From positions 1-64,000 of the forward strand of contig NZ_MASN01000043.1 of the NCBI RefSeq assembly GCF_001861355.1: 64,000 bases of DNA, written 5' to 3'. The notes under the pieces were generated by a model. It was not told the origin of the DNA. It saw nothing but the letters and a program-made list of their open reading frames with translations, and made no database searches. Source of the DNA: Natrialba sp. SSL1. GTDB taxonomy: Archaea; Halobacteriota; Halobacteria; Halobacteriales; Natrialbaceae. Positions 41,040 to 51,595 of the stretch are shown here, piece after piece. How positions within the stretch are numbered: position 1 is the stretch's first letter; each line of letters opens with the position of its first letter. The translations under genes were made by a program, and so were the position numbers.

Positions 41040-42818
41040 ATGGCGAATGAAATCGATCAGTCCCGGCGGACTTTCCTGAAGACTGCTGGGGCGGGTGCAG
41101 CGGTGGCAACGTTTGCTGGGTGCATTACCGACGAGGATCCCTCCGAAGAGGAGGGTGGGGACGAGGGTATTCTGAACCGGATCAACTCGACGATGACGTC
41201 GCTCGATCCGATTCAGTCGACTGACACGGCCTCCGGTGAGGTCATTAACCAGATTTACGAGGGGCTTACGTACTTCCCGAACGGTGGCGCAGAGGTCGAG
41301 AACCTCCTCGCCGAGGAAGTCGAAATCTCCGACGACCTGCTGACGTACACGTTCACGCTGAAGGAAGCCGAGTACCACGACGGTACTGAGCTGACCGCAG
41401 ACGACTTCGTGTACGCGTTCCGTCGACTCGCCGAGTCCGAGAACAGTGAGCGCGCGAACTTCATCCTCGGTGATATCTTCCTCGCAATCGAACACGAGAC
41501 GGACGACGATGGTGCAGTCGTTCCGGAGTCGATTGGAGCCGAAGCGATCGACGACCGAACGTTCGAGATTACGCTCCGTTCGGCGAACCCGAACGCGCTC
41601 GACCTCCTGTCGTACGATTCCTTCTCCGCGATTCCAGAAGGAATTGTCGGCGACATCGAGGGCTACGACGGCGAGTACGAACACAGCGAGTTCGCGAGCG
41701 AAGTCGCAGTCGGTACCGGTCCGTTCGAGTTCGACAACTGGGACCCAGACGCAGAAGCCGAAGTCTCCACGTTCGACGATTACCACGGCAGCGTGGCGAA
41801 CATCGACGGCGTCCACTGGCAGATCCTCGAAGACGACACTGCACACTTCACCTACGCGATGAACCGCAGTGCCGACGTCTTCAGTATTCCAACCGCGGAC
41901 TACGATCAGTCGCTGATCGACGCGGAAACGGACGACGAAGGGCGTGAAATCGGTGAGTACGGTCCCGTCGAAAACGGTGACATGCTCGATTACGTCGGCG
42001 TTCCACAGCTGTCGACCTACTACTTCGCGTTCAACGCACCGTCCGTCCCAGTCGAGATCCGACAGGCTATCGCATACGTCCTGGACCGTGAGGAACTCGT
42101 CCAGAACATCTTCGAGGGACGTGGCGAAGAGGCAGTGACGTTCACGCCGCCAGGTGCGTTCCCAGGCGGTCCGGAGCGTCGCGATGAGTTTATCGAGGAT
42201 TACCCGTACGAACTGTTCGAGACGGACCGTGACGCCGCACGAGATCTCATCGAATCTGCTGGCTACGACGACGACGATCCGTACGAGCTAACCCTGACGA
42301 CCTACGAGAGTGAGGTCTTCCAGGAAGCCGGCCGGGACCTCCGTGACAAGCTCGCCGGACTCGGTGTCGACCTCCAGCTCGAGGAGACCCCGTTCGCGAC
42401 GCTGCAGGAACAGGGAGAGAACGGCAACCTCGAGTTCTACTCGCTCGGCTGGACGTGGAGCTGGCCAGCAGCAGACTACGGGATGTTCGGCTTCGAACCG
42501 GAGAACACCAACACGTCCCTAATGCCCGGCGATGCGAGTGGCTACTACCTCGACTGGCACGAAGAGGACTCCGACGCGTCGGCAATGGCCCAGGAAGCCT
42601 GGGAAACTGTCGAAGCGAATCCAGAGCCCGAGGAAGGACAGGAAGCTCGCAACGAGGCGTACATCGACATGGAGCAGGCCATCTGGGACGACGCGGTCAT
42701 GCTTCCGCTGTACCACGAAATCGCCGAGCAGTTCAACTACCAGCACGTCGACATCGAGCCGTTCGGAACGATGGGCGACTACCTGCAGCGGTACAACAAC
42801 GTCACGCTTGACGAATAA
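41040..42818 (+). CDS. peptide ABC transporter substrate-binding lipoprotein, cluster 2
   Basis: 592 residues from ATG 41040, which puts the twin-arginine signal SRRTFLKTAGAGAAVATFAGC and lipobox at the N-terminus; an upstream frame extension has no similarity. SBP_bac_5 fold with LTYTFTLKEAEYHDGTELTA, RQAIAYVLDREELV and QFNYQHVDIEP. Paralogue of the binding protein at 38707 but well diverged. First gene of the right-hand operon, 170 bases before its permease. Confidence 0.93.
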   Translation: MANEIDQSRRTFLKTAGAGAAVATFAGCITDEDPSEEEGGDEGILNRINSTMTSLDPIQSTDTASGEVINQIYEGLTYFPNGGAEVENLLAEEVEISDDLLTYTFTLKEAEYHDGTELTADDFVYAFRRLAESENSERANFILGDIFLAIEHETDDDGAVVPESIGAEAIDDRTFEITLRSANPNALDLLSYDSFSAIPEGIVGDIEGYDGEYEHSEFASEVAVGTGPFEFDNWDPDAEAEVSTFDDYHGSVANIDGVHWQILEDDTAHFTYAMNRSADVFSIPTADYDQSLIDAETDDEGREIGEYGPVENGDMLDYVGVPQLSTYYFAFNAPSVPVEIRQAIAYVLDREELVQNIFEGRGEEAVTFTPPGAFPGGPERRDEFIEDYPYELFETDRDAARDLIESAGYDDDDPYELTLTTYESEVFQEAGRDLRDKLAGLGVDLQLEETPFATLQEQGENGNLEFYSLGWTWSWPAADYGMFGFEPENTNTSLMPGDASGYYLDWHEEDSDASAMAQEAWETVEANPEPEEGQEARNEAYIDMEQAIWDDAVMLPLYHEIAEQFNYQHVDIEPFGTMGDYLQRYNNVTLDE

Positions 42819-42987
42819 CGGCCGTCTAGCAGCAGAGCCGTAACTGTACAGCCGCGGTCCGGGAGTTCTCCCTCTCCCATCCAACTGTACGTGCGTTCAA
42901 CGATAATAGGGAGGTTTATAATCCAGGAATGCTCGAACAACCTATAGTACGAGATATGATGCAGACGTTGCAGACGGGTGATCATTC

Positions 42988-44049
42988 GTGAGCCGCTGGC
43001 GGTACTTCTTCCGCCGGTTGCTCCTGTCGGTCCCCGTCGTTCTCTTCGGGCTCACGATTACGTTCGTCATCGTACGAATGGGCCCCATCGACCCTGTCGC
43101 CGCCATTGTTGGTCCTGAAGGGGGAGGCGCAAGTCGCGGACGTATCGAAGAACGACTCGGATTGAACGAACCCCTCTGGCAGCAGTATATTGACTTTATG
43201 GTTAATATGCTGACGTTCAATCTCGGCCAGTCGTGGGTTATTCAGCCAGGTCGAAGCGTCGAAAGCCTGCTGATGACCTACGCGCCACGAACGCTCTGGC
43301 TCGGGTTTTGGTCGGTTCTGATCGCTATCTGTATCGGGATCCCGCTCGGCTTCTACGCCGGACTGAACCCGAACACGAAGAGTGACTACCTCGCATCGTT
43401 CGGCGGGATCGTCTGGCGCGCAATGCCAAACTTCTGGCTCGCCATCATCATCCTCGCCGTCCTTCGCCAGTCCGAACGGTTCTTCTTCGGGCTGAGCTGG
43501 CAGTCACTTGGTGTTAGCAACAACCTCATCGGTCAGCCACCGCTCGACTTCATTGCGTTTACTGACTGGATCACGGTTGGGATTATTAGTATCCCAGTAG
43601 GGGTGTACTTCTCGTTCAGTACTCTCATCGAATCGATCAAGCAGGTCATGCCCGCCGCGATCGTGCTTGGCTCGGCCGCGATGGGGAACGAAATGCGAAT
43701 CGGTCGAACGGCGGTGCTCGAAACGATCAACTCGAACTACGTCGAGACGGCGAAGGCTAAGGGGCTTCGTGACCGCGTCATCGTCTGGAAGCACGTCTTC
43801 CGGAACGCGCTGGTTCCGCTCGTCCCGATCATCACGAACGAGGCGTTCATCCTGATCGGCGGCTCGGTCATCGTCGAAGTCATCTTCGGCATCAACGGTC
43901 TCGGCTACCTGTTCTTCCAGGCAGCCGTCCAGGGTGACCTTCCGCTAGTCGGATCGCTGATGTTCATTTTCATCGTCCTGATCGTCTCGATAAACATCCT
44001 CCAGGACTTCCTCTACACCGTTCTGGATCCACGCGTGGGGTACGAATAG
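42988..44049 (+). CDS. peptide ABC transporter permease (DppB-type), cluster 2
   Basis: 353 residues from GTG 42988 (MSRWRYFFRRLLLSVPVVLF). Six membrane helices; EAA loop YVETAKAKGLRDRVIVWKHVF; end DFLYTVLDPRVGYE. Directly abuts the next gene (one base after its stop). Confidence 0.93.
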   Translation: MSRWRYFFRRLLLSVPVVLFGLTITFVIVRMGPIDPVAAIVGPEGGGASRGRIEERLGLNEPLWQQYIDFMVNMLTFNLGQSWVIQPGRSVESLLMTYAPRTLWLGFWSVLIAICIGIPLGFYAGLNPNTKSDYLASFGGIVWRAMPNFWLAIIILAVLRQSERFFFGLSWQSLGVSNNLIGQPPLDFIAFTDWITVGIISIPVGVYFSFSTLIESIKQVMPAAIVLGSAAMGNEMRIGRTAVLETINSNYVETAKAKGLRDRVIVWKHVFRNALVPLVPIITNEAFILIGGSVIVEVIFGINGLGYLFFQAAVQGDLPLVGSLMFIFIVLIVSINILQDFLYTVLDPRVGYE

Positions 44050-45762
44050 ATGAGCATGAACGAATTCGACGACAAGACGCTTCGAGAACGAATCGCCGAC
44101 AATCCACAACCGGCGCTTGCCTGGCTGGCTGGCGTCCTCGTGCTCGTCGCCCTGGAGCTCGGGCGACTCGCATCCGGTCTCGTGCAGGTCGGCGAAACGA
44201 CCCGGTTTGCACTCGGCGGTATCGCATCGGTTCCGGGATCGGTCGAAGAATCCGTCGCGAGTTCGCTCGGTGAGATTGCCGGACTCGTCGCGTTCGGCCT
44301 CACGGTGCTCGTGTTACTCGGCATCGCAGCTATCCTCGTCAAGTGGCTGTTGATCCCCTGGACACTGGTCGACCGCCTCGGCATCGAGGCAAGCACCGGT
44401 GTCAAAGACATCATCGAACGCGTCATCGTCACCGGACTCCTCGTCGTCGCTGCTGCCCTCGTCGTGCTGACACCAGTCGGTGGCGTCCTCGAGATGGCAG
44501 TCAGTGCGCTCACCCGCGGTGTCGAATGGGTGAGTTCGCTCCCGACGATTACGAGTCGCGAACTCATCTCGAACGAAGGCTACCAGCTTCCTGATGGCAG
44601 TTGGGAAGGGACCTTCCTCGGTCTCTCACCTGCCGTTGCGTGGGCGCTTCGTGTTGCTGTCGTCTACGCGTACGCACTGGTCTGGCTGGCCTGGCTCTGG
44701 CGCGGCTACGAAACGTTCCGCGAACACTACCGTGAGGCAGACTGGACGCCTCGCGACGACAGCATCAACCGCCTCCGGAACCACTACTGGGGGATGTTCG
44801 GTCTCATCGTCGTCATCATGTTCCTCGTGATGGCGCTGTGGGCACCCGCAGTCAGTCCCGCGACAGCTGAGGCCAACCTGTACCAGCCGTACGAACACGA
44901 GTTCGAGTACTACGGCGACGATGGCGTCGAATCGATTACCCACGGCGAGGCGAACTCCGACAGTCGCTCGCAGGGTGGTGATACCAACGTCGGTGTAATG
45001 AGCTATGACAACCACGACCGGTTCCATCCGTTCGGGACAAATACGGACGGGAAGGATCTCTTTACCTTCTTAGCGTATGGAGCCCAGGTCTCGCTCGTCA
45101 TCGGACTGCTCGCAACCGTCCTGATGGCAGTCATCGCGACGGCACTCGCGCTCATCACGGCGTACTACAAGGGCGTCACCGACCTGGTGACGATCGTGGC
45201 CAGTGACTCGATCATCTCCTTACCACGATTCTTACTGGTCCTGTTGCTCTCCGTGCTGTTCATGCAGGCCAATCACCCGGTCGCGGAGATCTACGACGGG
45301 GGCTTACTCCTGGCGTTAATCTTCGCCGGGACCGGCTGGCCACTCCTGTGGCGGTCGGTCCGTGGTCCGGCACTCCAGGTTTCCGAACAGGAGTGGATCG
45401 ATGCCGCAAAGAGCTACGGCCAGAGTCCCGCAGCAACCATGCGAAAGCACATGGCGCCGTACATCGCCGGCTACATGCTGATCTACGCCTCGCTGTCGCT
45501 CGGTGGGGTCATCATCGGCGTCGCTGCACTCTCGTTCCTCGGCTTCGGTGTGCAGGCACCGACGCCCGAGTGGGGCCGTGCAGTCTACGAAGGCCAGTCC
45601 TACATCGCGACGTCCTCGTGGCACATCGCAACGCTGCCGGGGATCCTCGTCGTGTTACTCGTGACTGGCTTCAACGCCCTCGGTGACGGGATCCGCGACG
45701 CAATCGACCCACAGAGTGAGGCCAGCGACGGCGCTGCCGGCGCTGCCGGAGGTGGTGGATAA
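44050..45762 (+). CDS. peptide ABC transporter permease (DppC-type) with long N-terminal extension
   Basis: 570 residues, much longer than the usual 280-410. About 230 extra N-terminal residues carry four further membrane helices (near 20-40, 70-98, 118-140, 195-215). The DppC core follows from NHYWGMFGLIVVIMFLVMALW, with EAA loop EWIDAAKSYGQSPAATMRKH. It ends Ala/Gly-rich. The stop overlaps the next ATG (TAATG). The extension may hold a regulatory or partner-binding function and is larger than in the cluster-1 copy. Confidence 0.9.
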   Translation: MSMNEFDDKTLRERIADNPQPALAWLAGVLVLVALELGRLASGLVQVGETTRFALGGIASVPGSVEESVASSLGEIAGLVAFGLTVLVLLGIAAILVKWLLIPWTLVDRLGIEASTGVKDIIERVIVTGLLVVAAALVVLTPVGGVLEMAVSALTRGVEWVSSLPTITSRELISNEGYQLPDGSWEGTFLGLSPAVAWALRVAVVYAYALVWLAWLWRGYETFREHYREADWTPRDDSINRLRNHYWGMFGLIVVIMFLVMALWAPAVSPATAEANLYQPYEHEFEYYGDDGVESITHGEANSDSRSQGGDTNVGVMSYDNHDRFHPFGTNTDGKDLFTFLAYGAQVSLVIGLLATVLMAVIATALALITAYYKGVTDLVTIVASDSIISLPRFLLVLLLSVLFMQANHPVAEIYDGGLLLALIFAGTGWPLLWRSVRGPALQVSEQEWIDAAKSYGQSPAATMRKHMAPYIAGYMLIYASLSLGGVIIGVAALSFLGFGVQAPTPEWGRAVYEGQSYIATSSWHIATLPGILVVLLVTGFNALGDGIRDAIDPQSEASDGAAGAAGGGG

Positions 45763-47195
45763 TGGCTATGGAATCTGACTCTCCAACTGCGGCGACAGCA
45801 ACGACAACAGCGGAATCGACGACGGCGGCCGGGGCTGCGGCACGCGATGAGCCGATCCTCACCGTCCGAAACCTTCAGACCTCCTTCTTTACGGATAAGG
45901 AGGTCATCCGCGCAGTCGACGGCGTGAACTTCGACATCCGGCCCGGCGAAACCGTCGGAATCGTCGGCGAGAGTGGCTCCGGAAAGAGTGTCACCGCCCG
46001 TTCGATCATGGGACTTGTTGACTCGCCCGGACGGATCATGTCGGGAAGCAGCATTCGCTTCAACCACGTCGAGACGCTCATCTCGTTCGCCTCGGACTTT
46101 TCCGAGCGAACCGTCAATCTCGACGACCTCGAGGCAGAGCACGACCCCGCCTCGCTGTTCGACCACCCCGACATCGACGCGACACCGCGGACGTTCGGCT
46201 ACGACGACCGCGAGGAAGCAACGATCGAAGACTTCGTCGGCGCCTACGGCGAGGCACTCGAGTTCATCGGCGACGACGACTGCGTCTTCGTCAGAGGTGG
46301 CGGCCCGAACGATCCGGAGTCGATCACCGACGGGTTCGTCGAACTCACTCGCTGTACGGGTGAGATCCAGCGCGCGATGCGCGGCGGTCGAATCGCGATG
46401 GTCTTCCAGGACCCGCTAACGAGCCTCAACCCGGTGTACACGGTCGGGAACCAGATCAAGGAGACGCTGCGACTCCACCAGGATCTGTCCGGACAGGAAG
46501 CGACCCAGGAAGCGATGAACCTGCTCGAGGCGGTCGGGATTCCGGACGCGCGCCGGCGCGTGACGGAGTATCCCCACCAGTTCTCTGGCGGGATGCGCCA
46601 GCGTGCGGTCATCGCGATGGCGCTCGCCTGTGACCCCGACCTGCTGATCTGTGACGAGCCAACGACGGCACTCGACGTCACCATTCAGGCCCAGATTCTG
46701 GACCTGCTGCGAGAGCTTCAGGAAGAGCGCGACCTCGGAATCATGTTCATCACCCACGACATGGGTGTCATCGCCGAGGTGACCCACCGCGTGAACGTCA
46801 TGTACGCGGGCGAGGTCGTCGAGACCGCGGGTGTCCACTCGCTGTTCGACGATCCGAAACACCCCTACACGCAGGGGTTACTCGAGTCCATTCCGGGCCG
46901 TCAGGAGAGTGACCGACTGCAGACGATCGAGGGCAACGTGCCGACGCCGAACGAGCCGGCGACGTACTGTCGGTTCGCGCCGCGGTGTCCAAAGGCGTTC
47001 GAAGAGTGTGAGGCGGTCCATCCGGATACGGTTTCGGTTGGCGATGCGAGCGAGGACGAACAGACCGATCACACGGCAGCGTGCCTCCTCTACATTGATA
47101 AATACGTGAACAATCACGTTCGGACGGAGACAGGTGCACAGACCCAAACCCAGCCACAAACCGACGCCGACACAGCCGGAGGTGACGAACGATGA
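45762..47195 (+). CDS. peptide ABC transporter ATP-binding protein (DppD-type) with large insert
   Basis: 477 residues. Walker A GESGSGKS (69-76), Q-loop VFQDP (about 214-218), signature [17 protein letters not shown], Walker [14 protein letters not shown] and C-terminal [15 protein letters not shown]. The stretch between Walker A and Q-loop is about 85 residues longer than in the cluster-1 DppD; the added acidic block lies at about 105-200 ([39 protein letters not shown]). The N-terminal 30 residues are Ala/Thr-rich. Overlaps the next gene by four bases. Confidence 0.92.
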   Translation: MAMESDSPTAATATTTAESTTAAGAAARDEPILTVRNLQTSFFTDKEVIRAVDGVNFDIRPGETVGIVGESGSGKSVTARSIMGLVDSPGRIMSGSSIRFNHVETLISFASDFSERTVNLDDLEAEHDPASLFDHPDIDATPRTFGYDDREEATIEDFVGAYGEALEFIGDDDCVFVRGGGPNDPESITDGFVELTRCTGEIQRAMRGGRIAMVFQDPLTSLNPVYTVGNQIKETLRLHQDLSGQEATQEAMNLLEAVGIPDARRRVTEYPHQFSGGMRQRAVIAMALACDPDLLICDEPTTALDVTIQAQILDLLRELQEERDLGIMFITHDMGVIAEVTHRVNVMYAGEVVETAGVHSLFDDPKHPYTQGLLESIPGRQESDRLQTIEGNVPTPNEPATYCRFAPRCPKAFEECEAVHPDTVSVGDASEDEQTDHTAACLLYIDKYVNNHVRTETGAQTQTQPQTDADTAGGDER

Positions 47196-48601
47196 GCCAG
47201 AACGCGATGGAAGCGAACGCAACCGAGACGGAGCCACAGGTAGGGTCGTCCCAGGACGACGACGTCATGGTCGAAGTTCGTGACCTGCGGACCTACTACG
47301 AAGGCGAGGGCCTCTTCGGCGGCACGCCGGTCAAGGCAGTCGACGGCGTCTCCTTCGACATCAAGCGCGGTGAAACGCTTGGACTGGTCGGCGAATCCGG
47401 CTGTGGAAAGAGTACCCTCGGACGAACGCTCATCCAACTCGAGTCCGCAACGGGTGGCGAGATCCGATTCGACGGCACGGATATCACGACGCTGTCGGGC
47501 GCTGAGCTCAAGAAGTGGCGTCGGAACGCCCAGATGGTGTTTCAGGACCCAGACTCGAGTCTCAACGATCGGATGACGATCGGTGAGATCGTCCGAGAAC
47601 CGCTCGACGTCCACGACTGGAAGACGCCGCGTGAGCGTCGCCAGCACGTGAAAGAACTGCTCGATACGGTCGGCCTCCAGCGCGAGCACTACTATCGCTA
47701 CCCCCACCAGTTCTCCGGGGGGCAGCGTCAGCGAATCGGCATCGCGCGAACGCTGACGCTCGAGCCGGAGTTCATCGTTCTCGACGAACCGGTGTCGGCA
47801 CTCGACGTGAGTGTTCAGGCAGAGGTCATCAACCTTCTCGAGGATCTGCAAGAGGAGTTCGGCCTGACGTATCTCTTCATCGCGCACGACCTCTCGGTCG
47901 TGCGCCACATCTGTGACCGGGTCGCTGTGATGTACCTCGGCAACATCATGGAGATCGGGCCGACCGAAGAGCTGTTCGCCAATCCGGCGAACCCGTACAC
48001 GCACTCGCTGCTGTCGGCGATTCCGGAACCAGATCCCTCGGCGCACAAGGATCGGATTACGCTCCATGGAACCCCGCCGAGTCCGCGATTCCCGCCGGAT
48101 GGCTGCCCGTTCAGCACGCGCTGTCCGGCTCGGATCCGGCCGCCGGAGTACGAGGAGCTGGACAACGAGCTCTGGGTACAGCTCGATACGCTTCGTGAAG
48201 TGTTGCGCGAGCGCGACCGAGCGGAGAAGTCGGTTACTGACCGCATCCGCGAACTGCTCGGCAAGGAGCCGCGGTTCGGAACGATCGAGGAGATCTATGG
48301 CGAACTGTTCGACGAGCACGACGTCCCGGCCGATGTGCAGGAAATCCTCGATGAGACGGCGGATCTCGCGCGCGATGAAGGCGAGATTGCTGCACTCGAC
48401 CGACTCGGTGAGGAGTTCGGGAGCGTCTGTGAGGGCTATGACCCTGACCCTGACACCGGCGCCGAGAACGAGGACGAAGACGACCCAGTTGCACCCGAGT
48501 ACTACACGGTCAGTCCCTCGGGACGACGCAGCTTCTGTCACCGCCACGATCCGAACGCAGAGTACGCCGAACCGGATCAGGTGCTCGACGAGCGCCACTA
48601 A
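47192..48601 (+). CDS. peptide ABC transporter ATP-binding protein (DppF-type), cluster 2
   Basis: 469 residues starting [16 protein letters not shown] in ATGA overlap. Walker [10 protein letters not shown], signature [15 protein letters not shown], Walker [14 protein letters not shown], oligo-C domain [22 protein letters not shown]-terminal extension of about 140 acidic residues ends in [19 protein letters not shown], a Cys-His bearing tail. Completes the second importer operon. Confidence 0.92.
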   Translation: MSQNAMEANATETEPQVGSSQDDDVMVEVRDLRTYYEGEGLFGGTPVKAVDGVSFDIKRGETLGLVGESGCGKSTLGRTLIQLESATGGEIRFDGTDITTLSGAELKKWRRNAQMVFQDPDSSLNDRMTIGEIVREPLDVHDWKTPRERRQHVKELLDTVGLQREHYYRYPHQFSGGQRQRIGIARTLTLEPEFIVLDEPVSALDVSVQAEVINLLEDLQEEFGLTYLFIAHDLSVVRHICDRVAVMYLGNIMEIGPTEELFANPANPYTHSLLSAIPEPDPSAHKDRITLHGTPPSPRFPPDGCPFSTRCPARIRPPEYEELDNELWVQLDTLREVLRERDRAEKSVTDRIRELLGKEPRFGTIEEIYGELFDEHDVPADVQEILDETADLARDEGEIAALDRLGEEFGSVCEGYDPDPDTGAENEDEDDPVAPEYYTVSPSGRRSFCHRHDPNAEYAEPDQVLDERH

Positions 48602-48838
48602 CGGAACACACGAGTACTGATCGGCCGCGTCTACGTGTGGCTGATCGTGGCCGTCTCACCGTTTTCCCTTCGTTGCTCACGTACTCGCCACCGTAGTTGG
48701 TGGTCTGGTGTGTCCTTCTGGTACCGACTCGAGTAAGAGTAGGGTTACAATCGAAGTCCATTTCTGCCCGCTTTGAGTAGCAGTGATTAGATCGACAGCC
48801 GCGACGATACCGACTACGACACGCTTCACGCCGATTCC

Positions 48839-49282
48839 ATGCCCACAGATCACCACCGGAGTTCACTCCACGTCCGAGTATCCGTCTGGATCGATGCGAT
48901 CACCTACGCCGGCGCAGTTGCCACTCTCGTAACCCTCGCTGCACTCCTCCTCGGTCTCGTCACCGGCGGCGGTCCCTCACAGGCAAAGTTCACGCTCTTT
49001 GCCGTCGGTTTTCTCCTGCTTGGCTATGCGACACTCCGACTGTGGCCGTCCACACCAAGCGATCTGGATTCTCAGACTGAACTTGCCGGCGTCGAAGGTG
49101 ACTCGATTCCGGAAACTGCAGACCGAACGCGGTTTCAGGCGTTCGTCCAGCAGTTGCCACCACTCCGGTGGGTTCGGTCACCGCCGCCGGAAGCCCGTAT
49201 GCGAACCCAGGGAAAACTCCTCCTTGGAAGCATCGCGGTATTGCTCGTCTCCTTTCTGATGGAGACCGTGTTCGGGATCTGA
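48839..49282 (+). CDS. small membrane protein, paralogue of the one at 33164
   Basis: 147 residues. Two N-terminal helices (about 20-42, 50-70), an acidic loop with SDLDSQTELAGVEGDSIPE, a basic PPEARMRTQGK stretch and a C-terminal helix ending METVFGI. Architecture and a few residues match the protein at 33164-33580; I recall DUF7555. The two paralogues flank the paired ABC operons. Function unknown. Confidence 0.6.
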   Translation: MPTDHHRSSLHVRVSVWIDAITYAGAVATLVTLAALLLGLVTGGGPSQAKFTLFAVGFLLLGYATLRLWPSTPSDLDSQTELAGVEGDSIPETADRTRFQAFVQQLPPLRWVRSPPPEARMRTQGKLLLGSIAVLLVSFLMETVFGI

Positions 49283-49369
49283 GTCGCATCGGCTCTCCGG
49301 TGTGTCCGGCTATCGGTCGTTCGTATTCGTACGTGCATACACAGAGCTACAGTTGCGTCTACGGTCACT

Positions 49370-49530
49370 CTACGTCCACACCCACACTTCACACCCCACG
49401 CCTCATGCTTACGCTCCACGCCTACGCTCCACGACCACACCTACACCTGCCTACAGTCATGCCCACAGACACACTCACACGTCCACTCACACGCAAACAC
49501 CCCCACCGAACTCGGCACTCGAGTCGGCGT
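49370..49530. repeat. G-poor low-complexity tract
   Basis: About 160 bases with strong strand asymmetry, built from CACAC, ACGCTCCACG and CCACACCTACACC-like units and almost without G on the top strand. No coding signal is credible. It lies between two genes in the 285-bp gap 49283-49567. Confidence 0.55.
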
Positions 49531-49567
49531 GAAAAGAGTTATCCGGCTACTGTGCCCACCCCTTCGT

Positions 49568-50119
49568 ATGGTACGGATTGGGAACGACGACAGTGCTGAA
49601 CGAGTCGAGCGAGTCAGCACGAACGCAGTCAAAGACGCCTGGGCGCAGACGACCGACGAACTGGAGGTCCTCGCCGAACAGCGTCGTGAGAACGGCTGGG
49701 ATACCGTCGCGGTTCCGGCGATTCAGACGGCCGCGGTCAGCCGAGACGCCGGCCCGAAACACAACGAACGCTTTGGCATCGTCTTCGTCGTCCCGGACAA
49801 CTACGCCGACTCGTTCTCGGAAGCGTTCGAGCGCGGCGAGTTCCCACGGTTCCAGGCGTACCGAAACGAGGTCAGCGGTGCTGTCTTCCTCGTCGTCGAG
49901 TATCTCGATCCCGACACCGAGACCGCGATTCTCCTCGCTGGCCAGTACGAACGTCGCCACGTCGGTGGGATGCTCTCCGCTGCCGCCGACGAAGGTGTCC
50001 TCTATACGCACGCAAAAACGCTCAACGGGACGATCCTCGGCTCGTTCGAGCACGAAGGAGACGAATACGAGCCACTCGTCCCCGAAACGATCGAGCCGAT
50101 CGGCGACACGTCGGAGTAA
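49568..50119 (+). CDS. conserved haloarchaeal protein, DUF7529-like
   Basis: 183 residues from ATG 49568 (MVRIGNDDSAERVERVSTNA). The middle reads GWDTVAVPAIQTAAVSRDAG and FGIVFVVPDNYADSFSEAFE, with a conserved-looking alpha/beta domain and no membrane segment. Common in haloarchaea; I recall DUF7529. Function unknown. Confidence 0.65.
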   Translation: MVRIGNDDSAERVERVSTNAVKDAWAQTTDELEVLAEQRRENGWDTVAVPAIQTAAVSRDAGPKHNERFGIVFVVPDNYADSFSEAFERGEFPRFQAYRNEVSGAVFLVVEYLDPDTETAILLAGQYERRHVGGMLSAAADEGVLYTHAKTLNGTILGSFEHEGDEYEPLVPETIEPIGDTSE

Positions 50120-50192
50120 GACGGCACCGCTCGCCGAGTGTGAGTCTACGTCCTGAGTTGGGACAAACGAAAGTGAGGCTCGACGTGGCCGT

Positions 50193-50762
50193 TCAGGAGT
50201 CGCCGTGTTCGTCGACGATGACGACCTCACCGTCGACGACGTCGACGTTGATGAGCGTCTTAACGTCGTAGCCGGCGTCGTCGACCTTGTTCTCGCCGCC
50301 GACCTTCTTGATGACGGCGACGGTATCGATGACTTCTGCGCCGATACCGTCGAGCGCTTCGAGCACCGAGGCGAGCGTGCCGCCGGTCGAGAGCACGTCG
50401 TCGAGGACGAGGACGCGCTCGCCCTCGCGGACGTCGTTGATGTACATCTCGTTCTCGGAGTAGCCGGTCTGCTGGGAGATTGCGACCTCGTCGTCGAGGC
50501 CGTACTGGCGCTTTCGGATAACGGTCAGCGGGATATCCGTCATCAGCGAGACGGCGGTCGAGATGTGAATGCCCATCGCGGCTGGGGTGACGATTCGGTC
50601 GACATCCTGGAGTTCGGCCTTGCGGATGATCCGGATGACGATTTCACGAAGGAGCGTCGGGTCGAGCTTCGGGACGCCGTCGCTGATCGGGTGTACGAAG
50701 TAGTGATAGCCGTTCTTTTCGATGATCGGCGCCTCGAGGAGCGACTGCTGTAACTGATCCAT
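50193..50762 (-). CDS. hpt: hypoxanthine/guanine phosphoribosyltransferase
   Basis: 189 residues. The PRPP-binding motif is [14 protein letters not shown] (about 117-130), the archaeal HGPRT N-terminus [18 protein letters not shown] and [16 protein letters not shown] are present. It salvages hypoxanthine and guanine to nucleotides with PRPP; related archaeal enzymes were first annotated as adenine PRTases. Monocistronic and convergent with the DUF7529-like gene. Confidence 0.9.
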   Translation of the reverse strand: MDQLQQSLLEAPIIEKNGYHYFVHPISDGVPKLDPTLLREIVIRIIRKAELQDVDRIVTPAAMGIHISTAVSLMTDIPLTVIRKRQYGLDDEVAISQQTGYSENEMYINDVREGERVLVLDDVLSTGGTLASVLEALDGIGAEVIDTVAVIKKVGGENKVDDAGYDVKTLINVDVVDGEVVIVDEHGDS

Positions 50763-50857
50763 GTCGTGGGTCGGACGGTAGCGGAGTAAAAGTTGACGAT
50801 ACGTGCGGGCAGTGAGTCGCTGTGACGCGCCACCAGCAAGGAGCGCAGTCGGCGTCG

Positions 50858-51595
50858 TCAGTCGCCTGGTCCGTAACTCAGTTCTGGTGGCTGATCGCCG
50901 TGGCCGAGACGCATGTGGCGCTCGTGGTAGATGTGGACGACCGCTGTCAGCGTCACGATGACGGAGATGAGGCCCATCCAGCTCAGATTCGACAGCATGG
51001 TCAGCGGATAGATTTCGAGCCAGAGCGCTGCGACCAGCGCGGAGCTGATCGCCCCGAGCGAGAGGTACAGCTCCCGCCAGGCGAACTCGCGACCGGGGAC
51101 GATCTCGAGATAGACGCTGATATCCCGCGTTCGGTCGGTCGCGCGGATGACGCCACGGTCTGAATCAAAACTGAGGATCCCCACCTCGTCCATCTTCGGT
51201 AGGTGCGTCTGCTGGAGCGTCGTATAGACGCGCTTCCGTTGCGCTGGCGTGACGCCCTCGAGTGTCGTCTCGTACTCCCAGGCAGCCAGTTGCTGGGCGA
51301 GGTCGCCGAGTTCGACCGGGCGGCCGTCCTGTTTGAGAAAGTGGAGCACGTAGCGACGACGCTGGTTGCGGAGGACTTCGAACACTTCGCCCTTCGAGAG
51401 CGGTTCCGGTTCCGGTTCCGGTTCCGGTTCCGGTTCCGGCTCCGGCTCCGGGACGGCCGTTGTCTCCTCGGAGGCGTCCGTCTCGCCGGCTGTCTCAGTC
51501 ACATTCACCGCGTTCGCATCGCTGGCTGTGTTGGCTCCGTTGGTTCCTGTTGTCGACTGCGGTTCGATGCTATCGTTTCGTTGTTTCTGGGCCAC
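50858..51595 (-). CDS. membrane-bound winged-helix protein, DUF7344-like
   Basis: 245 residues. N-terminal low-complexity region with an eight-unit Glu-Pro repeat. Then a wHTH ([57 protein letters not shown]) of the DUF7344 type, then two membrane helices (about 175-195, 202-222) and a short His-rich tail. Likely a membrane-anchored DNA-binding regulator, as found often in haloarchaea. The repeat comes from a hexanucleotide microsatellite. Confidence 0.75.
   Translation of the reverse strand: MAQKQRNDSIEPQSTTGTNGANTASDANAVNVTETAGETDASEETTAVPEPEPEPEPEPEPEPEPLSKGEVFEVLRNQRRRYVLHFLKQDGRPVELGDLAQQLAAWEYETTLEGVTPAQRKRVYTTLQQTHLPKMDEVGILSFDSDRGVIRATDRTRDISVYLEIVPGREFAWRELYLSLGAISSALVAALWLEIYPLTMLSNLSWMGLISVIVTLTAVVHIYHERHMRLGHGDQPPELSYGPGD
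51401..51448. repeat. hexanucleotide microsatellite in coding sequence
   Basis: Six GGTTCC units followed by two GGCTCC units, encoding alternating Pro and Glu on the minus strand. Unit length is a multiple of three, so slippage changes linker length without a frameshift. Confidence 0.9.

Noticed and set aside
47114-48598. A 494-codon minus-strand frame opposite DppF of cluster 2
   Set aside because: Entirely antisense to an ATPase with all motifs in place.
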